The notes beneath the pieces are model-generated. The model did no database searches. It was not told the DNA's origin and saw only the letters and a program-made list of their open reading frames with translations. Shown piece by piece: positions 58,404-64,000 of a stretch of DNA of 64,000 nucleotides (position 1 is the first letter of the stretch; the number at the start of each line of letters is the position of its first letter). Location of the stretch: contig JBLINY010000002.1 in assembly GCA_047638695.1 (NCBI GenBank), forward strand, positions 42,143 to 106,142. Direction: 5' to 3'. The translations under genes were made by a program, and so were the position numbers. The stretch is from JAHECQ01 sp047638695. Its GTDB lineage: Bacteria; Actinomycetota; Acidimicrobiia; Acidimicrobiales; SZUA-35.

Positions 58404-59189
58404 TTACGCAGCCACCAGCGGCCGAGTTCTTAGCACCTCGGCTGACGAGCGTCGCGCGATCGTCGGCTCGGCGATGGGTTCGGTTGATGTCGCTGCGTGG
58501 CCGGTGCTGCCGGCGTAGGTGTCGTCGTACTCCTGGCCCGACAATGCGGCGATCTCGAACATCACCTCGTCGATGAGCTCCCGATACAAAACTCGATCAC
58601 CGATGCGACGTCGGTAGCGGGTCACATCGATCGGGGATCCAAATCGGATCGATGCCCGACGGAAGAGGTTTGGCATTGTCTGGTCGGGCGGTTGAATGCC
58701 GACCGTGCCGACCAGACCGACGGGAACGATCGGCGCTCCGGTTTCGATCGCAAGTCGGGCCGCGCCGGTGTGGCCGCGGTGCAAACGGCCCGAGCGGCTG
58801 CGGGTGCCTTCCGGATAAATGCCGAAAAGGCCCCCGGTTTCCAGGACCGTGCGCGCAACGTCGAGCGCTGCGGCCGCATGGTCACCACCGCGCCGATCGA
58901 TAGGGATCATCCCCAGCTTCGGGAAGAGCATGGCTGTCTTCCAGTCGTCGAGATATTCGCTCTTGCCGACGTACATGATCGGTCGGGGCAAGACAGCGGG
59001 CACCACGAAGGAGTCGATGGCCGACAGGTGGTTGGCGCAGATCACGGCGCCGCCAGACGACGGCAAGTTGTTTAGCCCCTGAACATCGAACTTCCAGAGA
59101 AACCGAAAGAGCGGCTTCATGACCCAGCCCACCGGGCGCTGCAGCGAACCAATGCCGGTTGGCAACTCAGTCGTGGAAGCGTCAGTCAC
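58404..59189 (-). CDS. plsC: 1-acyl-sn-glycerol-3-phosphate acyltransferase family protein
   Basis: 261 residues. The HX4D catalytic motif is ICANHLSAIDSFVVP, the glycerophosphate site is GIYPEGTRSRSGRLHRGHTG, and APIVPVGLVGT completes the PlsC pattern. It would acylate lysophosphatidic acid at the membrane, though actinobacteria have several paralogues with other acceptors. GTG start 59189 at the end of a 17-bp repeat relay from mshC. The C-terminal 50 residues are Ser/Thr-rich and probably disordered. Confidence 0.88.
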   Translation of the reverse strand: MTDASTTELPTGIGSLQRPVGWVMKPLFRFLWKFDVQGLNNLPSSGGAVICANHLSAIDSFVVPAVLPRPIMYVGKSEYLDDWKTAMLFPKLGMIPIDRRGGDHAAAALDVARTVLETGGLFGIYPEGTRSRSGRLHRGHTGAARLAIETGAPIVPVGLVGTVGIQPPDQTMPNLFRRASIRFGSPIDVTRYRRRIGDRVLYRELIDEVMFEIAALSGQEYDDTYAGSTGHAATSTEPIAEPTIARRSSAEVLRTRPLVAA

Positions 59190-59226
59190 TCGGTAGATCC
59201 AGTCACTCGGTAAATCCAGTCACTCG
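59183..59226 (-). repeat. 17-bp tandem repeat forming a stop-start relay between mshC and plsC
   Basis: Two 17-bp units (plus strand CAGTCACTCGGTAGATC, with one change in the second) and a 10-base partial. The mshC stop overlaps ATG (ATGA, 59240) opening Met-Thr-Asn-Pro-Ile-Glu-stop; its stop overlaps GTG (59223) opening Met-Thr-Gly-Phe-Thr-Glu-stop; that overlaps GTG (59206) opening Met-Thr-Gly-Ser-Thr-Glu-stop; and that stop overlaps the GTG of plsC (59189). All four joints are 4-nt NTGA overlaps. Confidence 0.9.
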
Positions 59227-59236
59227 ATGGGGTTGG

Positions 59237-60409
59237 TCATGCGGGGCTAGGTGCCGGGCGGCGTTCCGCCAGCACATCGATGCCCAGCAGCATTGCGGCC
59301 TCTGAGATACCCTCGCCGTTGGCCACTGCGGCATCGATTGCCGCCACCGCCGCCGGGGTATCGAGATCGTTATCGAGGGCAGCGCGGACATCGCCGAGCG
59401 CACCCGAGCCCGCACCGGCGGCAATCCAACGTTCGACCTGGGCTTGTGACTCGGGCATCAGATTGTCGGACCACTCCCACTCGTCGCGGTAGTGATGCTG
59501 AACAACACCCAGTCGTATGGCCCGCGTGTCGTAGGTCTTGCGCAGCTCGCTGACGAAAACGAGGTTGCCAAGCGACTTCGACATTTTCTCGCCGTCCATC
59601 CGCACCATTGCCTGATGCATCCAGTGGCGGACGAAAGGCTCACCGGTGGCTGCTTCAGACTGCGCCGCCTCACACTCGTGGTGCGGAAAGATGAGGTCGG
59701 TGCCGCCACCATGGAGATCAATTGTGTCGCCAAGGTCACGCATGGCGAGCGCCGAGCACTCAATGTGCCAACCTGGCCGACCTGACCCCCAGAGCGACTC
59801 CCAGGCAGGCTCGCCTTCCAGCGATGGCTGCCACAGGATGAAGTCGAGCTTGTTCCGCTTGTTCGGGTCGTCGGGAAAGCCCCCGCGTTCGGCCGCGTAC
59901 TCGAGCATCGTTGCCTGGTCATAGCCAGAGATCTCGCCGAAGCGGCTCCACGTCGTGACGTCAAAGTAGACGGCACCTGCCGATTCGTAGGCGTGGCCCT
60001 TGTCGATCAGGGTGCCGATGAAGCCTCGGATGTCTGCGATCGCAGAGGTAGCCCGAGGTTCGCTGAAGCTCGGCAGCATGTCGAGCGCCACCATGTCGTC
60101 GTCAAAGCGAGCCGTCTCAGCGGCCGCGAGATCGAGATAGTGCACTCCCAGCTCGCGGGCCTTGGCCAGGATGCTGTCGTCGACATCAGTGACATTGCGG
60201 ACGCACTTTGTCTCGTGCCCGAGGTCACGGAGGCGCCGCTGCAACACGTCGTAGCCAACAAAGGCGGCGGCGTGACCCAAGTGGGTTGCGTCGTACGGCG
60301 TGATGCCGCAGGTGTACATCAACACCGTCGGCCCCGGTTCGAAGGGAACCACCTCTTGCTTGGCAGTGTCGTATAAGCGCATGGAACTCACCGGCGTGAG
60401 GGTAGCCAA
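59237..60409 (-). CDS. mshC: Cysteine:1D-myo-inositol 2-amino-2-deoxy-alpha-D-glucopyranoside ligase
   Basis: 390-residue relative of cysteinyl-tRNA synthetase. The nucleotide motif is YTCGITPYDATHLGHAAAF and the KMSKS loop is GEKMSKSLGNLVFVSEL; both are MshC-type (CysRS has CGPTVYxxxHIGHAR and is about 70 residues longer). Zinc ligands are in TCGIT, GWHIECSAL and FPHHECE. MshC adds cysteine to GlcN-Ins in mycothiol synthesis, a pathway confined to actinobacteria. TTG start 60409, or ATG 60382 (MRLYDTAKQE). Divergent from fabI, with a perfect inverted repeat between them. Confidence 0.88.
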   Translation of the reverse strand: MATLTPVSSMRLYDTAKQEVVPFEPGPTVLMYTCGITPYDATHLGHAAAFVGYDVLQRRLRDLGHETKCVRNVTDVDDSILAKARELGVHYLDLAAAETARFDDDMVALDMLPSFSEPRATSAIADIRGFIGTLIDKGHAYESAGAVYFDVTTWSRFGEISGYDQATMLEYAAERGGFPDDPNKRNKLDFILWQPSLEGEPAWESLWGSGRPGWHIECSALAMRDLGDTIDLHGGGTDLIFPHHECEAAQSEAATGEPFVRHWMHQAMVRMDGEKMSKSLGNLVFVSELRKTYDTRAIRLGVVQHHYRDEWEWSDNLMPESQAQVERWIAAGAGSGALGDVRAALDNDLDTPAAVAAIDAAVANGEGISEAAMLLGIDVLAERRPAPSPA

Positions 60410-60412
60410 ATC

Positions 60413-60440
60413 CGGCGAGCTGTCAGTAACCAGCTCGCCG
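60413..60440. promoter_or_regulatory. 10-8-10 perfect inverted repeat between mshC and fabI
   Basis: CGGCGAGCTG, an 8-bp spacer (TCAGTAAC) and CAGCTCGCCG lie 4 bp upstream of the mshC start and 20 bp upstream of the fabI ATG. The symmetry and position in a 51-bp divergent spacer fit an operator for a dimeric regulator covering both genes; as RNA it would form a 10-bp hairpin in either leader. The fabI ribosome site AGAGGGG follows it. Confidence 0.5.
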
Positions 60441-60460
60441 TTCTGCTAGTCAGAGGGGCA

Positions 60461-61228
60461 ATGGGAATCCTCGATGACAAGAAGCTACTAATCACCGGGG
60501 TCCTCACCGACGACTCCCTTGCCTTCGGCGTGGCACAGAAAGCACAGACGGAAGGGGCCGAGGTTCTGCTCACCAGTTTCGGCCGTGCGATGCGCCTCAC
60601 CGAGCGCACCGCACGGAAGCTCGATCCAGTTCCGGATGTGCTCGAACTCGACATCAGCAACGCCGAGCACGGCGCTGCCGTCACCAAACATTTACAGGAA
60701 ACGTGGGGTCGAGTCGACGGCGCTCTGCACGCCATCGGCTTCGCCCCGGCGGCATGCCTCGGCGACGACTTCTTCGGCGCCGACTGGAGCGACGTATCGA
60801 CCGCAGTCGAGGTATCGGCCTACTCGTTGCGGGCGCTGGCCGACATCGTTCGTCCACTCATGACCGACGGCGGCTCGCTCGTCGGTCTTACGTTCGACGC
60901 CACAGTCGCCTGGCCGGCCTACAACTGGATGGGCGTGGCGAAGGCGGCGATGGAGTCGCTCAATAGGTATCTGGCCCGTGAACTGGGAGCCGAGGGCATC
61001 CGCTCAAATCTGGTGGCGGCTGGCCCAATGAAGACCATCGCGGCCAAGTCAATTCCCGGTTTCAAGTCCTTCGAGGACGAGTGGGTCGCCAGGGCGCCAC
61101 TTGGCTGGGACGTCACCGACTCCAGCGGCGTCTCGAAGGCATGCGTCGCTCTTCTTTCCGACTGGTTCCCCCACACCACCGGCCAGATCATCCACGTCGA
61201 CGGTGGCTACTCGATCATCGGCGCCTAG
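60461..61228 (+). CDS. fabI: Enoyl-[acyl-carrier-protein] reductase (NADH), InhA/FabI type
   Basis: 255-residue short-chain dehydrogenase. The nucleotide loop LLITGVLTDDSLAFGVA resembles InhA, and the catalytic Tyr-x6-Lys pair lies in AYNWMGVAKAAMES; GAEGIRSNLVAAGPMKTIAA and IIHVDGGYSI are typical. It reduces enoyl-ACP in type II fatty acid synthesis and would be the target of enoyl-reductase inhibitors. ATG preceded by AGAGGGG. Its TAG shares CTAG with the stop of the convergent methyltransferase gene. Confidence 0.94.
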   Translation: MGILDDKKLLITGVLTDDSLAFGVAQKAQTEGAEVLLTSFGRAMRLTERTARKLDPVPDVLELDISNAEHGAAVTKHLQETWGRVDGALHAIGFAPAACLGDDFFGADWSDVSTAVEVSAYSLRALADIVRPLMTDGGSLVGLTFDATVAWPAYNWMGVAKAAMESLNRYLARELGAEGIRSNLVAAGPMKTIAAKSIPGFKSFEDEWVARAPLGWDVTDSSGVSKACVALLSDWFPHTTGQIIHVDGGYSIIGA

Positions 61229-62163
61229 GGAACGAAGACCTGGCTCTCTGGACGGGAGATCGGTTGCACTCGGGTTTGAGGCATAAAACCCATCCATGCG
61301 GTGTGAACCGCAAGATCGTCTTGGCTGAACCGATCGAAGGACTTGTGAACATCAACTGAGGCCAGCGAGGACAGATCCGAAGTCAGATCTTCCGCAGCCA
61401 CGGTCCACCCCGCCGCTGCCGCCATAGCCACGTATTCGGAATATCGAAGGCGGTTCTGATACTGCAGGCCGTTGTTGAACAACTTCCATCGGCGTTCTGA
61501 AAAGGCAAGAAAGTTGTAGACCGTTATGGACGAGTCGAACCCGGCGTAGTGATCCTGCAGATCGATCATGTGGCTCATGACACCGTCGTCGGACAACACC
61601 CGACGAAACTCGTGCAGAATCTCGCTCAGGGTTGGGGCCGGAATGTGCTCGAACGTGTTGTTCGAGATGATGAAGTCGACCGTTCCCGGCGCTAGCGACG
61701 TGTGTCGAGCATCGGCAACAAGGAGTTCAATCCCCATGGCGCCGAGAAGTTCGGCCGGCTCACCGCTTGATGCCAAGCCTCGTGCGACGATCTCACTGGC
61801 ATCACTTCGCCAACGCCCCGGGTTCTCGGAGACTTCGCGCTCGAAGCACGCCAGAACATTCCGCACTTGCTTTGTTTGCGTTAGGTGTTGAACGTCGAGC
61901 GACGTCACCCGCTCAGCGCCCCGAAGCAGCAACGCCACAGGGACAATTGGGTGCCAACCCGACCCAAGCTCAACAATGTGTTTCGGCAACGGTTCGGTGG
62001 CGAGACTCGACCAGACGTCGAGATGGCGGTCGACTGCGGCCACCTTCTTCCGAAAGAAATCAACCGACAGGTCATCGGTCCCGGTGACGAATCGCTGGAA
62101 GACTCTGTTGTACTTCTGCGGGTCCGGAAGAAGCGACATCGTGCCTTGGAGCGCTGCCTTCAC
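61225..62163 (-). CDS. SAM-dependent methyltransferase
   Basis: About 312 residues from GTG 62163 (MKAALQGTMSLLPDPQKYN). Longer readings start at ATG 62178 or GTG 62199. SAM motif I is HIVELGSGWHPIVPVALLLRG; motif II/III equivalents are LLVADARHTSLAPGTVDFII, NNTFEHIPAPTLSEILHEF and GVMSHMIDLQDHYAGFD, typical of the Methyltransf_11/25 group. The end of a mini-ORF chain from the LytM gene overlaps exactly the GTG at 62163 (GTGA), which favours this start. Substrate unknown. It shares its stop tetramer CTAG with fabI. Confidence 0.78.
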   Translation of the reverse strand: MKAALQGTMSLLPDPQKYNRVFQRFVTGTDDLSVDFFRKKVAAVDRHLDVWSSLATEPLPKHIVELGSGWHPIVPVALLLRGAERVTSLDVQHLTQTKQVRNVLACFEREVSENPGRWRSDASEIVARGLASSGEPAELLGAMGIELLVADARHTSLAPGTVDFIISNNTFEHIPAPTLSEILHEFRRVLSDDGVMSHMIDLQDHYAGFDSSITVYNFLAFSERRWKLFNNGLQYQNRLRYSEYVAMAAAAGWTVAAEDLTSDLSSLASVDVHKSFDRFSQDDLAVHTAWMGFMPQTRVQPISRPESQVFVP

Positions 62164-62220
62164 ATACCAATTGGGCATGCCAACAAATCGGCACGGCACA
62201 GCGTTTGTTGAGTGCTGCGA

Positions 62221-62330
62221 GCCGCAGGCTGTCTCACTCAGCCGCAGGCTGTCTCACTCAGCCACAGGCTGTCTCACTCAGCCACAGGCTGTCTCACTCA
62301 GCCACAGGCTGTCTCACTCAGCCACAGGCT
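62221..62330 (-). repeat. 20-bp tandem repeat, 5.5 copies, forming a stop-start relay from the LytM gene to the methyltransferase
   Basis: Plus-strand unit GCCACAGGCTGTCTCACTCA occurs five times (two copies with G at position 4) plus a half copy that encodes the last residues (Ala-Cys-Gly) of the LytM protein. After the LytM stop a GTG follows at once. Each unit encodes Met-Arg-Gln-Pro-Val/Ala-Ala-Glu-stop with the stop overlapping the next GTG (62317, 62297, 62277, 62257). The last ORF, from 62237, runs 25 codons and stops at 62160, overlapping the GTG at 62163. Confidence 0.92.
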
Positions 62331-63364
62331 GCTCGCACCGCGGAGTAGGGGTTCACGGCTGAACCGCCACCGGGATGGATCTCGAAGTGCAAATGCGGAA
62401 TCCCGCGGGCATTGCCGTCATCGCCTACATAGCCGATGACGGAACCAGCCGAGACCCGCCCCGAGTTGCCATAGGCCGACAGGTGCGTGCCGTAGTAGTA
62501 GTCGCCGTTGTCACCATTCAGGTGAAAAGACCGTCCACCCACTCGATTCGAGCGGTGCGAAACGGTGCCACTGACTGGAGCGACGACGGGAGTACCGATC
62601 GAGGCCATCATGTCCACACCCTTATGACGACGACCACCGGACCGGGGGAAGCCCCACGAGTCGATGAACGACACCGCACCGTTGACGGGGCAGAAGTTGA
62701 GCGATCCACCGCCGCCACCACCACCCTGGCCGCCGCTACCACCACCACTGGATGGACGGTTTCGGGCAGCCTCTTCGGCCGCACGGCGCCGTTCGGCCTC
62801 AATACGAGCCCGTTCGAGCTCTTCCAGCTTCGTCAGCTCATCAGCCAACTCGAGTCGTGTGTCGAGAAGCCCATCAACGGCCACCTGCTGCTCGGACAGC
62901 TTGGCATCCAACGCTTCGTCGGCCAATGCCAGGTCTTCGAACAGGACCCGATAGTCCTCGATGGCCTCAGTGTCGCCGCCAACCGCAGCATCGCCAAGCA
63001 CACTCGCTCGAATCGATGCAGTGAGGTCGGAGCTGCTGAACAGGTCCGGTGGGGTCTGCCCACGAATGAAGTCAGTGACGGCTGCATCGGACACCTGAGT
63101 CACCAGATCGTCCACGTCAGTACGCAAACGAGCGGCCTCCGTCTCCGCTCCGAGCGCCTGCAACTGAAGCTGACTCAGTAACGTCTCTGCGTCGGAGATC
63201 TCTTGCGTCAACTCCTGAACTTTCTGACGGGTCTCGACCAAACCGGGAGTCGTCTGAGCGCTTGCAGGGACCGAAGACAGGAGAATCAGGGCCACTAAGA
63301 AGGCGGCGGACTGCCGCCATGAGGGAACTCGACTACGCACCAGGGCTGAGGGTAGAGGTCGCAT
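62318..63364 (-). CDS. Secreted M23/LytM-domain peptidoglycan hydrolase with coiled coil
   Basis: 348 residues. Signal peptide (SAAFLVALILLSSVPASAQT), a coiled coil at about 40-120 (QKVQELTQEISDAETLLSQL), a helical region rich in Glu/Arg/Ala up to about 215, a Gly/Ser linker, then the LytM domain from about 235. The zinc ligands are in RRHKGVDMMASIG and the HxH of GIPHLHFEIHPGG. The architecture resembles EnvC/NlpD-like activators or PcsB-type endopeptidases; all ligands appear present, so it may be active. The C-terminus is overlapped by the 20-bp repeats. Confidence 0.87.
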   Translation of the reverse strand: MRPLPSALVRSRVPSWRQSAAFLVALILLSSVPASAQTTPGLVETRQKVQELTQEISDAETLLSQLQLQALGAETEAARLRTDVDDLVTQVSDAAVTDFIRGQTPPDLFSSSDLTASIRASVLGDAAVGGDTEAIEDYRVLFEDLALADEALDAKLSEQQVAVDGLLDTRLELADELTKLEELERARIEAERRRAAEEAARNRPSSGGGSGGQGGGGGGGSLNFCPVNGAVSFIDSWGFPRSGGRRHKGVDMMASIGTPVVAPVSGTVSHRSNRVGGRSFHLNGDNGDYYYGTHLSAYGNSGRVSAGSVIGYVGDDGNARGIPHLHFEIHPGGGSAVNPYSAVRAACG

Positions 63365-63418
63365 CGGGTTTTCGCCATTGGGAGTGACCGAATACTACTC
63401 TGAGTGGCTGCAGTTTCA

Positions 63419-64000
63419 CTAGACGTCGGCTGTGGTGTCCGAAGCGATCAGGGCCCGAATAATCTGCTCAACCGACACCACCCCGACGGGTCCGTTGTCA
63501 TCGATCACCACTGCCAGCTGGCGTCGCAACCGACGCATGCGGCGAAGCACTTCGATAACGGGACGATCGGACCGCACCAACACCATCTGGCGATGCAGCG
63601 ACGCCGGAATCGGGCGAAAGCGATCGTCAAGGCCAATGGCCAGTAGGTCTTTGGCGTGAAGATATCCCACCAACCGCTGCTGGCCGGCAGCTGGCGCAGC
63701 GATCGGCACTCGGGTCTGTCCCGACATTCGAAAGACTCGCTCGGCTTGAGCCGGTGTTGCACCAAATCGAATCGTTGCAATGTCATCGAGCCGACTCGCG
63801 ACCTCGACAACCGGTCGCTGGGCAAAGCTGAGCGCATCGTTCAGCAGCTCAGCACTCTCACCCGCCAAGGCTCCCTCTTCGAATGCACTCGACACAATCG
63901 CCGACAGCTCCGCCGCCGTGTGATTCGAAACCAACTCATCACGCGGCTCGACACCGACCAGCTGACAGCCGAGTCGAGCCAACCAGCTCAGTAGCAACAC
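63419..64000 (-). CDS. CBS-domain protein of the CNNM/CorC (hemolysin-like) family, N-terminus beyond window
   Basis: The visible 193 residues are the C-terminal part of a larger gene that continues past 64000. The segment AELSAIVSSAFEEGALAGES and NDALSFAQRPVVEVASRLDD is the linker between the membrane DUF21 domain and the CBS pair in CNNM/CorC proteins. Two CBS motifs follow (FRMSGQTRVPIAAP to YLHAKDLLAIG, and LRRQLAVVIDDNGPVGVVSV). No transporter-associated CorC_HlyC domain is seen; the protein ends soon after the second CBS. Probably membrane-bound, possibly magnesium-related. Confidence 0.8.
   Translation of the reverse strand: MLLLSWLARLGCQLVGVEPRDELVSNHTAAELSAIVSSAFEEGALAGESAELLNDALSFAQRPVVEVASRLDDIATIRFGATPAQAERVFRMSGQTRVPIAAPAAGQQRLVGYLHAKDLLAIGLDDRFRPIPASLHRQMVLVRSDRPVIEVLRRMRRLRRQLAVVIDDNGPVGVVSVEQIIRALIASDTTADV

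Noticed and set aside
62221..62330. Possible CRISPR-like array
   Set aside because: The units are contiguous 20-bp repeats with no spacers and no cas genes nearby; they are junction tandem repeats.

Overview
The window is GC-rich and looks like a chromosomal housekeeping region of an actinobacterium (Actinomycetota), most likely Acidimicrobiia-like. Evidence: a mycobacterial-type integration host factor (mIHF), an actinobacterial omega subunit, an MshC-type mycothiol ligase, an InhA-like enoyl reductase, a thrS-HIT-pgsA-patA-pimA phosphatidylinositol-mannoside cluster in mycobacterial gene order, and many start codons with a TANNNT -10 element 6-8 nt upstream, the signature of leaderless transcripts. 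Nearly all genes lie on the minus strand in long, tightly packed operons with 1-20 bp overlaps. I see no rRNA, tRNA, IS element, prophage or CRISPR array, and no gene-free stretch longer than 300 bases. The species is inferred only from gene content.

Layout, left to right. 1-2.6 kb: metK (partial), coaBC, rpoZ, gmk and mihF. 2.6-11.7 kb: the complete UMP pathway pyrR-pyrB-pyrC-carA-carB-pyrD-pyrF, with a textbook PyrR-binding hairpin over the pyrR ribosome binding site. 11.7-22.6 kb: an HpcH-type aldolase, a secreted CAP/DUF4214 protein, nusB, efp, an M24 peptidase, aroB, a prepilin peptidase, a DUF4388 protein, aroE, mltG and ruvX. 22.6-32.7 kb: alaS, two small membrane or hypothetical proteins, rarA, a plus-strand hypothetical, a CDGSH protein, aspS, hisS and a conserved unknown. 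32.7-43 kb: relA, apt, secF, secD, yajC, tgt, queA, ruvB, ruvA and ruvC (the classical actinobacterial ruv-sec-apt-rel block). 43-48.2 kb: an accessory insertion holding an ABC exporter, a PhyH dioxygenase, a thioredoxin-fused unknown, a hotdog thioesterase and a SnoaL-like protein. 48.2-58.4 kb: yebC, pdxT, pdxS, a DUF3048 lipoprotein, a degenerate HtpX-like protein, pimA, patA, pgsA, a membrane protein, a HIT phosphorylase and thrS. 58.4-64 kb: plsC, mshC, fabI, a methyltransferase, a LytM peptidase and a CBS-domain protein (partial).

The most unusual signal is at gene junctions. Five same-strand junctions (nusB/CAP, aroB/pepP, ruvC/ruvA, mshC/plsC, LytM/methyltransferase) carry short tandem repeats with periods of 14, 14, 17, 17 and 20 bp. 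Every repeat unit duplicates the stop-start overlap. The result is a chain of mini-ORFs of 4-25 codons in which each stop codon overlaps the next start, running from the upstream gene towards or exactly onto the start of the downstream gene. All five periods are 2 modulo 3, the phase needed for such a relay. Two further junctions (mltG/aroE, rpoZ/coaBC) have 15-bp repeats that instead extend the downstream protein in frame. The repeat sequences are unrelated to each other, so the shared property is reading-frame architecture, not sequence. The arrangement resembles, on a much smaller scale, mycobacterial MIRU repeats. Other notable points are probable CTG start codons for gmk and aroE (both in CTGA overlaps), a Tgt that has lost all three zinc cysteines, an HtpX homologue that has lost HExxH, and two divergent promoters whose -10 boxes share the same TA.
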